Origin: Maricaulis salignorans | Lineage (GTDB): Bacteria > Pseudomonadota > Alphaproteobacteria > Caulobacterales > Maricaulaceae | Assembly (NCBI RefSeq): GCF_900103475.1 | Contig: NZ_FNHG01000004.1 | Span: 143,105-207,104 of the forward strand | DNA: 64,000 bases | Reading direction: 5' to 3' | In this document: piece after piece, positions 52,084 through 61,533 of the stretch | How positions within the stretch are numbered: position 1 is the first letter of the stretch | How the letters are laid out: the number at the start of each line of letters is the position of its first letter | Position numbers and translations under genes: made by a program | The notes under the pieces: generated by a model | What the model was told of the DNA's origin: nothing | The model's input: the letters and a program-made list of their open reading frames with translations, nothing else | The model's database searches: none

Positions 52084-53337
52084 TCAGACCGAGAGAATGC
52101 CGATGATCAACAGGATGAGCATGCCGATGGAGAGGATAATCCCGTAGGCTAAGTCCATGAAAATCGTCCGCAACAAGGAGGAGAACCGACCATGCCGGTA
52201 CACAACGCGATGAAGCCGGTAGAGGTAATAATTCGACCAGACCAAAAAGCCCGCTCCGGCCGGTGCCGGTCCGATCACCGAACCCAGGGCCAGAACCAGG
52301 ATAAAGCCGAAGAAGAGCACGGAATGGAAGTGCAGCGAGACGACCAGATGGTCGTAGAAGAAATAGCCGCGCTTGTAGAAATGGGTAATCGCCAGCAAGA
52401 GCGCATAGATCGGCAACAGGCCGAACATTAGCCTGGGCGCCCACACCTGCATCGACGCCGCGACTGATGCGCCGCCATCATCGATGATGCGATCGGCCTG
52501 GTCGGCCAAGCGCTCGCGGGCCTCGATCGGCAGTTCGTCCAGGCCGCTGATCTGCACCTCGTCCGCTTGGGACGAACCGGCGGCATCGGGCTCACCGGCG
52601 CTGTTTTCAGCCCCGTCCTCGGCGGCATCGGCGGCTGGCGGCGGCAACAGAGCCTCCCGGATCACCCGTTTGAGATCATCGGCCCCGACGGCTTCTCGCG
52701 CAGCCCGTTCCTCGGGAGTCTCGTTCGGATCGACGGGCGGGGCGAGCGCCCCCGATCCGCGCGCGATCTGCTCGGCGATCGCGGCGCGTTGCTCTTCCGA
52801 TATACCCTGCCGCTCGAGCTGATCATTGAGTTCGTCCAGCGGAATTTCCCCGACCGCCGTGTCCATTGCCTCGCGGGCATCGATGGACAGAAGCGGAGCA
52901 TCGGGATTGCGCTCAAAACTGTTGAAGGCGAAAACGACCAGGAAGAAGAGAACGCTCGCTGTCAGATACAGCCTGAAGGGCATCACATAGCGGGCGCGGG
53001 CGCCGGAAAGATATCGCCGGGTCAGCTTGCCGGGCTGAAACATCAGCGGCGGCAGGGTGCGCCACAGACGCCCTTCGAGCCCGAACAGCCCGTCGAGGAC
53101 ATCGAGCAATAAATCCCAGATCGGTCGGTGGAAGGTTTCGGCGGTCTGGCCGCAACTATGGCAAACCGGACCAATCAGCTTGGTGCCGCAATTGCTGCAC
53201 AGGCCGGCGGCATGAGCCGGCTCGAATGCCGATGGGCGGGCGCGCTTCTTGCGCCGGGATGCGTGTATCGCATCGCCCAGCTCACCGCCCGCTGAATCGG
53301 CAATAATAGCGTCTGAAATACTGTCGCCGCCTGACAT
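52084..53337 (-). CDS. DUF3667 membrane protein with zinc-ribbon-like N-terminus
   Basis: A 417-residue protein. Near the N-terminus, CSNCGTKLIGPVCHSCGQ holds two CxxC pairs (a small zinc ribbon), followed by the DUF3667 text GLEGRLWRTLPPLMFQPGKLTRRYLSGARARYVMPFRLYL. Membrane helices lie near residue 125-145 and in the C-terminal third (about 300-415), and a long acidic, Ala-rich region between them may be disordered. The function is unknown. ATG 53337 is preferred; a TTG at 53349 is possible. Confidence 0.82.
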   Translation of the reverse strand: MSGGDSISDAIIADSAGGELGDAIHASRRKKRARPSAFEPAHAAGLCSNCGTKLIGPVCHSCGQTAETFHRPIWDLLLDVLDGLFGLEGRLWRTLPPLMFQPGKLTRRYLSGARARYVMPFRLYLTASVLFFLVVFAFNSFERNPDAPLLSIDAREAMDTAVGEIPLDELNDQLERQGISEEQRAAIAEQIARGSGALAPPVDPNETPEERAAREAVGADDLKRVIREALLPPPAADAAEDGAENSAGEPDAAGSSQADEVQISGLDELPIEARERLADQADRIIDDGGASVAASMQVWAPRLMFGLLPIYALLLAITHFYKRGYFFYDHLVVSLHFHSVLFFGFILVLALGSVIGPAPAGAGFLVWSNYYLYRLHRVVYRHGRFSSLLRTIFMDLAYGIILSIGMLILLIIGILSV

Positions 53338-53406
53338 GAGAGCCCCCAACCTTGCCCGAATTTAGCTCAAGCTAGGTCGGGAAGCCCTCATCTGACAAGC
53401 GTGCGT

Positions 53407-55041
53407 TTATTCGGTCGCAGTCTCGGTGCGATCGATATCGGCAAAGCACAGGTAACGCGTCCGGTGGATATCGGTCAGATTGTCGACCCATCCGGTAACG
53501 CGTGGGTTCACCAGGTTCTTGTTGACGTAATACACCAGCGGGATGATCGGCATGTCGTCGATCAGCATCTGCTCGGCCTGTGCCAGCATGCCGCCGCGTA
53601 CATCCAGATCCTGTTCCCGATTGGCTTGCTCCACGAGCGCGTCATACTCCGGATTATTATACCGGGAGTAGTTCATCGGCACCGAGCGATACTCGCCAAG
53701 AAAGAGGAAATTATACGGGTCATTATAGTCGGCAATCCAGCCGCCATCGGCGATCTGGAAGTCCGACGCCCGCAGATTGTCGTAGTGGATCTGCGTGTCA
53801 TTGACGATCAGTTCTGGCTGAACCCAGTCGGCGATGGCCGACCAGTCATTCTGAACCACCGGCGCGACGCGCGGATTATCCGCAGTGGCCCGGTAGGTAT
53901 ATTCAAAACGGAATGGATTATCCGGACCATAGCCCGCCTCGATCAGGAGATCGCGCGCCGTGACACGGCGTTGCTCGACCGGGATATCGGCCCAGCTGGC
54001 TTCCACACCGCCCGCGTAATTGTCGATACCCGGTGGCACGAGCGAATAGGCCGGCAATTGCCCGGCACGCAGGATCTCATTGGCGATGAATTCCCGATCG
54101 ATCGCCATGCCCAGAGCATTGCGCACGGCCGGGTCGGAGAATTGCTCCAGCGTCGTGTTGATGGAGAAATACACCGTGCCCATATAGGGGTGGACCCGCA
54201 CATAGTCAGGGATTTCCCGGCGCAGGAATTCCATCTGCTGACCCGGGAATTCCATATTCAGGTCGAGCTCGCCATTGCGAACCCGCCGTCCGGCCGCACT
54301 ATTGTCGACCGTCGGGTAATAATAGACCTCGTCAATGCACGAATTCGCATCATCAAAGAAATACGGGTTGCGGCTGAGGTGGACGAAATTATTCGTGCGC
54401 CAGTCGATCAGCTTGTAGGGGCCGTTGACCTCGATATTCTCGGGGCGAACCCACTCATCACCAAACTGCTCCACGACGTGCTGCGGCAGCGGGAAAGTGG
54501 TGTAGTGAGTCAGCAGGCCAGGCAGGTAGGGTGCCGGGTTTTCCAGGTGGATTTCCAGCGTCCGGTCATCGACCGCAACGACGCCGATCGCCTCTGGCGG
54601 AGCCTCGCCGCGGCTGACTTCAGCCATGCCGACAATCGGGTAGAGCAGCGACACATATTGCGCGCCGGTTTCCGGGTTGGCGATCCGGCGCCAGGCGTAG
54701 ACGAAATCGCCCGCCGTCACCGGGGCACCGTCGGACCAGTATGATTCCCGCAGGCGGAAAGTCCAGGTCAGGCTGTCTTCGCTGACTTCCCAGCTCTCGG
54801 CCATGCCCGGAACCGGGTGGGCCTCGGGATCTTCGGTGAAGAGACCGACGAACATGTCGCCGATAATATTGTTTTCCCAGGTGCCGCTGGCCTTGTGCGG
54901 ATCAAGCGACAGGGGTTCGGCATTATTGCCGCGGTGGATGACCACCTCATCGGATGGCGGAGGCCCTTCGCCACCACAACTGGCCAGAGCCAGAGCTGAT
55001 GCGGATGCGAGCATGGCGAACAGTATTTTATTGCGGGTCAC
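53407..55041 (-). CDS. oppA: Peptide ABC transporter substrate-binding lipoprotein (OppA-like)
   Basis: A 544-residue solute-binding lipoprotein (lipobox LASC, cleavage before CGGEG) of the SBP_bac_5 type: HRGNNAEPLSLDPHKASGTWENNIIGDMFVGLF, VTAGDFVYAWRRI, NGPYKLIDWR and GGWIADYNDPYNFLFL are the family pattern for oligopeptide binding. It starts at GTG 55041, supported by GGGAGGGGAG upstream. The oppB and oppC genes are nearby but separated by a gene on the other strand. Confidence 0.9.
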   Translation of the reverse strand: MTRNKILFAMLASASALALASCGGEGPPPSDEVVIHRGNNAEPLSLDPHKASGTWENNIIGDMFVGLFTEDPEAHPVPGMAESWEVSEDSLTWTFRLRESYWSDGAPVTAGDFVYAWRRIANPETGAQYVSLLYPIVGMAEVSRGEAPPEAIGVVAVDDRTLEIHLENPAPYLPGLLTHYTTFPLPQHVVEQFGDEWVRPENIEVNGPYKLIDWRTNNFVHLSRNPYFFDDANSCIDEVYYYPTVDNSAAGRRVRNGELDLNMEFPGQQMEFLRREIPDYVRVHPYMGTVYFSINTTLEQFSDPAVRNALGMAIDREFIANEILRAGQLPAYSLVPPGIDNYAGGVEASWADIPVEQRRVTARDLLIEAGYGPDNPFRFEYTYRATADNPRVAPVVQNDWSAIADWVQPELIVNDTQIHYDNLRASDFQIADGGWIADYNDPYNFLFLGEYRSVPMNYSRYNNPEYDALVEQANREQDLDVRGGMLAQAEQMLIDDMPIIPLVYYVNKNLVNPRVTGWVDNLTDIHRTRYLCFADIDRTETATE

Positions 55042-55172
55042 GATTTCGGTCTCCCCTCCCAAGGTATCCAAGCGATTCGCTGATGGTCTATCTAGCGCAA
55101 CATCATCTGCCGGTCGACACTTGCCGGCGCGTCGCGCATAGTCAGGTTCAGCCTCTAGATAAGCGTGTGAAC

Positions 55173-55781
55173 ATGAACACTCGATTACTGCTTCTCACCG
55201 TCGCCATCACCCTGCCAGCGCCGGCGCTGGCACAGGCACCGTCCGCGCCGCTCGATGATCTCTTCGCCTGCGAGGCGATCACCGAGGATCTCGGTCGCCT
55301 TGCCTGCCTGGATGCGGCTGTCGCAGCCCTGCACAGCGATACGGAGTCCGGCAGCATCATCGCCCTCAACCGGGGGGATGTCGAGGCCGCAGAAGAAGCC
55401 ACCTTTGGCTTGCGCATTCCGGGGCTCAGCCTGCCCTCCCTGCCTCGACTGGGCCTGCCCCGAGGCAGCGCCAGTGACCTGGCAGCGGCTGATGCGAGCA
55501 CGACATCCTCGAGCGATCGTGCCGTATCACGCGACGCCAATGGCCAGATCGACCGGATCGACAATCTGGCGGTGGCCAGTATCGGCTTCAATCGCTCGCG
55601 CCGCGCCGTCGTCACGCTCGTCAATGGCCAGATCTGGCAACAGCTGGATTCGGATTCGACCCATGTCGCCCGCAGCACCGACATCAGCGAAGGCGCCAGC
55701 ATTCGCAGTGCAGCACTCGATTCCTACATGATGCGCGTCGGCGATAATGGCCGCTGGTTCAGAGCCCGCCGCACGCAGTAG
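55173..55781 (+). CDS. Unknown exported protein, 202 residues
   Basis: A signal peptide (MNTRLLLLTVAITLPAPALA) precedes a mature protein with LFACEAITEDLGRLACLDAAVAAL, two cysteines that may pair, then a proline-rich hinge and a C-terminal half with NGQIWQQLDSDSTHVARS...MMRVGDNGRWFRARR, which could be a beta domain. It resembles proteins seen widely in Alphaproteobacteria but I know no function. It lies between oppA and oppC in the opposite direction to both. Confidence 0.65.
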   Translation: MNTRLLLLTVAITLPAPALAQAPSAPLDDLFACEAITEDLGRLACLDAAVAALHSDTESGSIIALNRGDVEAAEEATFGLRIPGLSLPSLPRLGLPRGSASDLAAADASTTSSSDRAVSRDANGQIDRIDNLAVASIGFNRSRRAVVTLVNGQIWQQLDSDSTHVARSTDISEGASIRSAALDSYMMRVGDNGRWFRARRTQ

Positions 55782-55820
55782 CGCGGCTCAACCAGACCTG
55801 CCCAGGACAATTCAGCCAGG

Positions 55821-55853
55821 AAAAAGGGCCACCCGACCGGGCGGCCCTTTTCC
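55821..55853. terminator. Bidirectional terminator
   Basis: AAAAAGGGCC...GGCCCTTTT with the central ACCCGACCGGGC forms a stem of about 12 bp with A-run on one side and T-run on the other, so it can stop both the exported-protein gene and the oppBC transcript. Confidence 0.75.
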
Positions 55854-55897
55854 GTATTCGACTGGCTTCGGCCTGCCGGACGAGCCGCGCTGGCCGA

Positions 55898-56806
55898 TCA
55901 ACGATCCTTGGGATCAATCGCGTCACGCAAGCCGTCGCCGATGAAGTTGAGGCAGAACAGGGTCACCATCATGGTCACCGCCGGCACAATCAACGTCCAG
56001 GGCGCCACTTCCATGTCCTGGGCACCCGCAGAGATCAGCCGTCCCAGCGAGGTCAGGGGCTCCTGGACGCCGAGCCCGAGAAAGCTCAAAAAGCTCTCCG
56101 CCAGGATCACGACCGGGATCATCAAGGTCACATAGACGACGACCGGGCCCAGCACATTCGGGATGATGTGACGCTGGATGATCATCCATTGCGACACGCC
56201 CGCGGCCTCGGCCGCCTCAACGAATTCCATCCGCTTGAGGGCAATGGTCTGGCCGCGCACGATCCGCGCCATGGTCAGCCATTCAACGGCGCCGATGGCG
56301 ACGAAAATAAGGATGATATTGCGCCCGAAAACCACCATCAGAATGATGACGAAGAAGATGAAGGGCAACGAATAGAGGATGTCCACGAAGCGCATCATCG
56401 CCTGATCGACGCGGCCGCCAATAAAGCCAGCCGTCGCGCCCCAGGTCACACCGATCACCAGCGAGACAATGGTGGCGACTATGCCGACCATGAGCGATAC
56501 GCCAAGCCCCACCAGGGTCCGCGCAACCATGTCACGCCCCTGCGCATCGGTGCCGAACAAGTGCCAGTTCTCGAAGGTCGGCGGCACCCAGACTTCTTCG
56601 CGATAGATGGTGTCATAGTCATGGACCCAGACGCCAAGCTGACCGAGAATGGCCAGCACGACCAGCGTCCCGAGAACAATAATACTGACGACGGCAGCCT
56701 TGTTGCGCATCAAACGCGCGCGGGCATCTTCCCACAGCGAACGGCCTTTGACCGCTGCCGTTTCCATCAGTTCAGCCTTTTCGCCGGGTGTTGCAAGCGT
56801 GCTCAT
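55898..56806 (-). CDS. oppC: Peptide ABC transporter permease OppC
   Basis: A 302-residue inner-membrane permease with an N-terminal helix, a periplasmic loop (GTDAQGRDMVARTLVGLGVSLMVG) and the BPD_transp family EAA motif (EAAEAAGVSQWMIIQRHIIPNVLGPV). It pairs with OppB. Its start overlaps the oppB stop by one base (TAATG). Confidence 0.93.
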   Translation of the reverse strand: MSTLATPGEKAELMETAAVKGRSLWEDARARLMRNKAAVVSIIVLGTLVVLAILGQLGVWVHDYDTIYREEVWVPPTFENWHLFGTDAQGRDMVARTLVGLGVSLMVGIVATIVSLVIGVTWGATAGFIGGRVDQAMMRFVDILYSLPFIFFVIILMVVFGRNIILIFVAIGAVEWLTMARIVRGQTIALKRMEFVEAAEAAGVSQWMIIQRHIIPNVLGPVVVYVTLMIPVVILAESFLSFLGLGVQEPLTSLGRLISAGAQDMEVAPWTLIVPAVTMMVTLFCLNFIGDGLRDAIDPKDR

Positions 56807-57738
56807 TATTCGTACTTCACCTTCGGATTGAGGACGCCATAAAGCAGGTCCGCGATCAGATTGAGGACGATGATGAGGCTGGCGTAAATGATCACGACAC
56901 CCATCACCAATGTGTAGTCACGCTGCAGGGCCGCATCAATGAAATGCTTGCCGATGCCGGGCAGTTGGAACACGACTTCGATCACCAGTGAACCGGAAAT
57001 CAGCGCGGCTGATGCCGGCCCGAGATAACTGACCAGCGGCAGGATTGCCGACCGCAGGGCGTGACGGACGATCACGGTGGAGGGCGAAAGCCCCTTGGCG
57101 CGTGCCGTCCGGATATAGTTGGAACGCAAGACCTCGATCATGCTCGCCCGCATCAGCCGGGCGATGATCGCAATCTGCGGCAGGGCGAGCGTCACAACCG
57201 GCAGGATCAACCGGTCCGGCGTCATACCGAGCCGCGGATCCAGCCCGCCGGTCGGCAGCCAGCCGAGATAGAGGCCGAAGAACAGCGCCAGGATCGGGCC
57301 CATCACGAAAGGTGGAATGCTGATCCCGACCATGGCGAAGGTCATGACCGCAAAATCACCGCTGGTGTTCTGACGCAGGGCGGCGACCGAGCCGAGGAAT
57401 GACCCGCAGATGACCGCGAGGATCATCGAGCAAATGCCGATTGTCGCGCTGACCGGAAAGCCTTCTGCGACGATTTCGGCGACATCCTTGTCGCGGACTT
57501 TCAGGGATGGTCCCAGATCGCCCTGGAACAGATTCACCATGTAGTCGAGATATTGCTTCCAGACCGGCTGGTCCATGCCATAACGGGCCATGAGGAGTTG
57601 CCGCGTCTCATCAGGCATCGGACGCTCGAGATCGAACGGCCCGCCGGGCGCGGCATGCATCATGAAAAACGCGACCGCAATGATCACGAGAATCGTGGGG
57701 ATGGCGATCAGAACTCGCCTAAAGATAAAACCAAACAT
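56806..57738 (-). CDS. oppB: Peptide ABC transporter permease OppB
   Basis: A 310-residue permease: FIFRRVLIAIPTILVIIAVAFF at the N-terminus, MHAAPGGPFD, and the EAA loop (TARAKGLSPSTVIVRHALRSAILPLVSYLG). It forms the transport channel with OppC. No OppD or OppF ATPase gene is in the window, so the energy-supplying ATPases must be encoded elsewhere or the gene set is split. Confidence 0.93.
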   Translation of the reverse strand: MFGFIFRRVLIAIPTILVIIAVAFFMMHAAPGGPFDLERPMPDETRQLLMARYGMDQPVWKQYLDYMVNLFQGDLGPSLKVRDKDVAEIVAEGFPVSATIGICSMILAVICGSFLGSVAALRQNTSGDFAVMTFAMVGISIPPFVMGPILALFFGLYLGWLPTGGLDPRLGMTPDRLILPVVTLALPQIAIIARLMRASMIEVLRSNYIRTARAKGLSPSTVIVRHALRSAILPLVSYLGPASAALISGSLVIEVVFQLPGIGKHFIDAALQRDYTLVMGVVIIYASLIIVLNLIADLLYGVLNPKVKYE

Positions 57739-57794
57739 TCTGATATAGTGCTCAATCTGAGTTTTGCCGCAGTTTCAGGCTGGCAGGCGCGATG

Positions 57795-57968
57795 TCAATG
57801 AAGGCTATGTCGCTGCATCGCAGCATCCTCGACGGAGAAGGGCGGAACAGCTGCAGTTCGCGATGTCTGCGGCTTGGTCGCCATCAATGCACCAGCAAGC
57901 TGGGCCGCTGCAAGCAGAAGCAACATCCATCCGATGCGCACAAGGCGCTTGCCTAGAAACCGGGCCAC
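57795..57968 (-). CDS. Possible small membrane protein upstream of oppB
   Basis: A 57-residue frame starting at GTG 57968 (MARFLGKRLVRIGWMLLLLAAAQLAGALMATK...) with one hydrophobic helix flanked by basic residues and GAGGGA upstream. It lies 56 bp before oppB on the same strand. It could be a real short protein or a leader; I cannot name it. Confidence 0.4.
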   Translation of the reverse strand: MARFLGKRLVRIGWMLLLLAAAQLAGALMATKPQTSRTAAVPPFSVEDAAMQRHSLH

Positions 57969-58103
57969 GTCCAAATTCCCTCTCACGAACTCAAACCAAG
58001 TTCCCGGTCACGCAATTTTCGCGCCGTCCGTGAACGAGCGTGATTTGCGTGTGTTCCCGGCATCACTAGAATGCGCCGCATGAGAACCGGAAGGGCCATA
58101 GCT

Positions 58104-59048
58104 ATGCACCGCGCGCTTTGGTGGAGGGATTTCGAGTTCCAGGACGGCGTGGTCACAGTCAAGAAAACCGGTGCGCGCCTGCGCCTCGAACCGGGTTTGA
58201 TCGGCGAAGTCCTGTCCTGGTTCCCCTTCTATCTTGTGGTCGAGGGCTGGCGTCTGCGCCGCTCGTCCCGTTCTGGGCCAAAAATCTGGTTCGCGCCGGA
58301 TCGGCCGCGGCCCTGGTATCTCATCTGGTCCGTCCTGCACGTGGCCGGTGCACGAATTGCGAAAACCCCCTGCGAAGCTGACGCTGTCTTCTATTTTGAC
58401 GACTCCACAACCTGCGGCGCGCTGGACTGGCCCTCCGGCCCCCGCGCCATCAATCGCCATTGCCAGAGCATTGCCAAAAGCCATGTCGGCGCAGTGTTCG
58501 AGCAGTGTTTCGGTTATGCACTCAATGTGAACCCGGCCCGGTTTACCGGCAGCCTGGTGCGCAAGTCCGAGGCGAATGGTGCCCATGACGGCCGGATCGT
58601 CCAGGGACCGTGTGCGGCGGAACCGGGCTATGTCTATCAAAGGGTGATCGATAATTCGATTGCCGGTGAGCGCGTCGAAGACCTGCGCTGCCCCACTGTC
58701 GGCGGCAGGATCCCGCTCGTCATTCTCAAGCGCCGGCGCCTGAGCGAGCGATTCGCAAACTCGAATGAGAGCGTGGAGGTCGTTGAAACCCACACCGTGC
58801 TGAGCGCTGCGGAGCAGGCCAGTCTGGCCGAGTTTGCGCGCGCCATGCAGCTCGACTGGGGTGGGCTGGATGTATTGCGCGACAAGGCGGATGGCCGACT
58901 CTACGTGGTCGACGTCAACAAGACAGATATGGGTCCGCCGATTGCCATGAAGATGGATGACAAGATACGGGTCACCCGACGGCTGGCCGCTGCCTTTCTG
59001 GAATTCCTGCGCCCGGCCCCCGCCCTGGAGCAACAAAACCAGCCATGA
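58104..59048 (+). CDS. ATP-grasp-like protein of unknown function
   Basis: A 314-residue cytosolic protein. The C-terminal half reads like an ATP-grasp ligase: WGGLDVLRDKADGRLYVVDVNKTDMGPP has the Asp..Asn metal-binding spacing, and an earlier IVQGPCAAEPGYVYQRVID could be part of the nucleotide fold. A true assignment needs a profile search. GGAAGGG lies 9-10 nt before ATG 58104. Its stop overlaps the start of the MBL gene (ATGA). Confidence 0.6.
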   Translation: MHRALWWRDFEFQDGVVTVKKTGARLRLEPGLIGEVLSWFPFYLVVEGWRLRRSSRSGPKIWFAPDRPRPWYLIWSVLHVAGARIAKTPCEADAVFYFDDSTTCGALDWPSGPRAINRHCQSIAKSHVGAVFEQCFGYALNVNPARFTGSLVRKSEANGAHDGRIVQGPCAAEPGYVYQRVIDNSIAGERVEDLRCPTVGGRIPLVILKRRRLSERFANSNESVEVVETHTVLSAAEQASLAEFARAMQLDWGGLDVLRDKADGRLYVVDVNKTDMGPPIAMKMDDKIRVTRRLAAAFLEFLRPAPALEQQNQP

Positions 59049-59953
59049 CGAACATACCGTTTCTCCAAGAACCTGATGTCGAATACGGCGTCTGCGAGAC
59101 GCTCTCCCCCATGATCCGGCGCATCACGGCGCCCAATCCCGGCCCCTTCACCTATACCGGCACCGGCGTCTACATCATCGGGCATGGCGAGGTCGCGGTC
59201 ATCGATCCCGGTCCATTTGACCCGGTCCATGAGGCATCCCTCGACCAGGCCCTGGCCGGCGAACATGTCAGCCATGTCTTCGTGACCCACCATCATCTCG
59301 ACCACTCTCCGCTCGCACACCCGCTGGCGGCCAAGCATGGCAGCCAGGTTTACGGATTCGGTGCCCAGAACGCGCTGCCCGCCGGCGGCGAGGTTCGTCT
59401 GGAGGCCGGCGATGATGTCGGCTTCACACCGGATATCGAAATCTCGGATGGCGAGGAATTCACCGGACCGGGCTGGACGATTGAGGCCCTGCACACGCCC
59501 GGCCACACCTCCAACCATGTCTGCTACGCCCTGAAGGAAGAGAATGTCCTGTTCAGCGGCGACCATGTCATGGCCTGGTCGACCAGCGTCATCAGCCCGC
59601 CCGATGGCCATATGGGTGATTATCTCAGAGAGCTCGCGCGCGTGCGCGACCGCCATTTCACGCGCCTCTGGCCAACACACGGACCGGCCGTCGAACGCCC
59701 GGCCGAATTCGTCCAGGCCTATATCGATCATCGGATGAAGCGGGAGCAGCAAATCGTCGATGCGCTGGCATCAAAGCCGCAATCCGTGCCGGAACTCGTC
59801 GCCACAATTTACCAGCATGTCGACAAGCGGCTGCACCCGGCAGCGGCGCACTCCGTTCTCGCCCACATGATCCACCTGATCGAGACCGGACATATCGAGA
59901 GCGAGGGCGAACCCAGCCTGACCAATCTGTACCGGTTAAGCGCTCAGGACTGA
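59045..59953 (+). CDS. MBL fold metallo-hydrolase (LACTB2-like)
   Basis: A 302-residue metallo-beta-lactamase-fold hydrolase. The metal site is THHHLDH near residue 78, with HTPGHT, SGDHV and a later PTHGP. The C-terminal helical part fits LACTB2-type proteins. The substrate is unknown. It is translationally coupled to the ATP-grasp-like gene, so the two may act on the same metabolite. It overlaps the convergent DUF1499 gene by 10 bp. Confidence 0.9.
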   Translation: MTNIPFLQEPDVEYGVCETLSPMIRRITAPNPGPFTYTGTGVYIIGHGEVAVIDPGPFDPVHEASLDQALAGEHVSHVFVTHHHLDHSPLAHPLAAKHGSQVYGFGAQNALPAGGEVRLEAGDDVGFTPDIEISDGEEFTGPGWTIEALHTPGHTSNHVCYALKEENVLFSGDHVMAWSTSVISPPDGHMGDYLRELARVRDRHFTRLWPTHGPAVERPAEFVQAYIDHRMKREQQIVDALASKPQSVPELVATIYQHVDKRLHPAAAHSVLAHMIHLIETGHIESEGEPSLTNLYRLSAQD

Positions 59954-60750
59954 GCCCCGCCCAGCGCCTCCAGAAAGGCCTCCACCCGGTCCGCATTGCG
60001 GCCCAGATCATGGACCGGCTGGCGGGCGACAGAGCGGATATCGACCAGGCTGCCACCGGTCTCGCCGGGCCGGACCCGGACGACAATATCGTCCCGAAAC
60101 CCGAACCACAGGCTTTCCGCGCCCGCTTCGAACATCCCGGCCTCTGCGGAGGCAGTGCTGACCCGCCACCCCAATTCCCGCGCCAGCTCAAGGGCCCGGG
60201 CAAAGGCGTTCTGTGTCGGTTCATCAAGGTAAAGCGTGCCGATCGCCGGATAGCGCTCGGCCTGCAGCGCCGGCAGGGCTTGCCCGTCAGCGGCGATCTT
60301 GCCGTCATAGTTCAGACTGGAATCCAGGCCGGAGCGGCGCGCGGTGAAGCCCGCCGAAAAATGCGGCGGATCCAGAACATCAGTCGTGACATCAAGCACA
60401 GCCGGTCCGGCGGCTTTGCCCGCCTCGATCTGCGTCGCCCAGGCCAGCCCCGCCGCAGCGATCAGCGATACAGCGATCGCACTGAGCCAATTGCCATGCC
60501 CCTGACTGGCCAGGAGCCGGTAAAGGATGAGAACGACCAGTGTGAGCACCCCGGCGACGAGCCCTGCCAGCAAGAGGCGCAATCCCCAGACATGGGTCAT
60601 GGCGTTCAAGCCGGTCTGCCAGCCCCAGAATTCCCACTTGGTCCCGAACGCCGCGAGGCCGAACCAGAGCGGGATCACCAGAATAAGCAGCGCGCACAGA
60701 GCGACCGCTATATCGATCGTCGCCCGCAGAATTTCGATGAACCGTGTCAT
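59944..60750 (-). CDS. DUF1499 membrane protein
   Basis: A 268-residue protein with three N-terminal membrane helices (about residues 12-95) and a cytosolic or periplasmic DUF1499 domain: DVTTDVLDPPHFSAGF..., YPAIGTLYLDEPTQNAFARALELARELGW and DDIVVRVRPGETGGSLVDIRSVARQPVHDLGRNADRV. The function is unknown. ATG 60750 follows GAGGGGC. It lies 26 bp after pdxH on the same strand. Confidence 0.88.
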   Translation of the reverse strand: MTRFIEILRATIDIAVALCALLILVIPLWFGLAAFGTKWEFWGWQTGLNAMTHVWGLRLLLAGLVAGVLTLVVLILYRLLASQGHGNWLSAIAVSLIAAAGLAWATQIEAGKAAGPAVLDVTTDVLDPPHFSAGFTARRSGLDSSLNYDGKIAADGQALPALQAERYPAIGTLYLDEPTQNAFARALELARELGWRVSTASAEAGMFEAGAESLWFGFRDDIVVRVRPGETGGSLVDIRSVARQPVHDLGRNADRVEAFLEALGGAQS

Positions 60751-60776
60751 GCCAGCCCCTCCATTGCCGTCAATTC

Positions 60777-61445
60777 TCAAGGATATAACCGTGCGCTTGT
60801 CCAGGGCGAGGTCAAATCGCTCCGGGTAAAAACCAGACGGTCATGGAGCCGAAACGGACGATCGCGCCAGAATTCAATCGCCGTCGGGCGCAGGCGGAAA
60901 CCGGACCAGTGGTCCGGCCTGGGCACTTCGCCGAGACCGAAACGGGCGGCCTCGCGCGCGACGGCCTTTTCCAGCGCGAAGCGGCTTTCAAGCGGCCGCG
61001 ACTGGGTCGAGGCCCAGGCGCCAATCCGGCTGTCGCGGGCCCGCGAGGCGAAATAGGCATCGGCCTCGGCCGCATCGACCGGTTCGACCGCACCGCGCAC
61101 GCGTACCTGCCGACGCAATGACTTCCAGTGAAAACACAATGCGGCGCCGGAATGAGCCGCCAATTGCTGCCCCTTTGCGCTGCCCAGATTGGTGTAGAAG
61201 ACAAACCCGCCCTGGTCGACATCCTTCAAAAGCACCATCCGGACATCCGGGAAGCCCTCCGCATCGACCGTCGCCAGGGCCATGGCATTGGGGTCATTCA
61301 ACTCTTTTTTCCGGGCATCGGCGAGCCATTCGGAGAACAGATCGAGCGGCTCATCGCGATCGAATATCTCGACGGCGTTGGCCTCATTGGTGCGGGCATA
61401 GGCTGCCGCATCCGGACTGGGCGGGATCAAATTCTTGTCGCTCAT
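60777..61445 (-). CDS. pdxH: Pyridoxamine 5'-phosphate oxidase
   Basis: A 222-residue FMN enzyme that makes pyridoxal 5'-phosphate. Typical motifs: [61 protein letters not shown] and the C-terminal [22 protein letters not shown]...[11 protein letters not shown] 61445 is the start that fits the family length. It is divergent from the J-domain gene. Confidence 0.96.
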   Translation of the reverse strand: MSDKNLIPPSPDAAAYARTNEANAVEIFDRDEPLDLFSEWLADARKKELNDPNAMALATVDAEGFPDVRMVLLKDVDQGGFVFYTNLGSAKGQQLAAHSGAALCFHWKSLRRQVRVRGAVEPVDAAEADAYFASRARDSRIGAWASTQSRPLESRFALEKAVAREAARFGLGEVPRPDHWSGFRLRPTAIEFWRDRPFRLHDRLVFTRSDLTSPWTSARLYP

Positions 61446-61533
61446 CGCACGATCTCCAACGGGAAGATGCTTTCCTACGCCCGTCGCGGGCGGCGTCAAC
61501 CTTTCAGGAATCTTCTTGCGCTATCGAAGCAGG

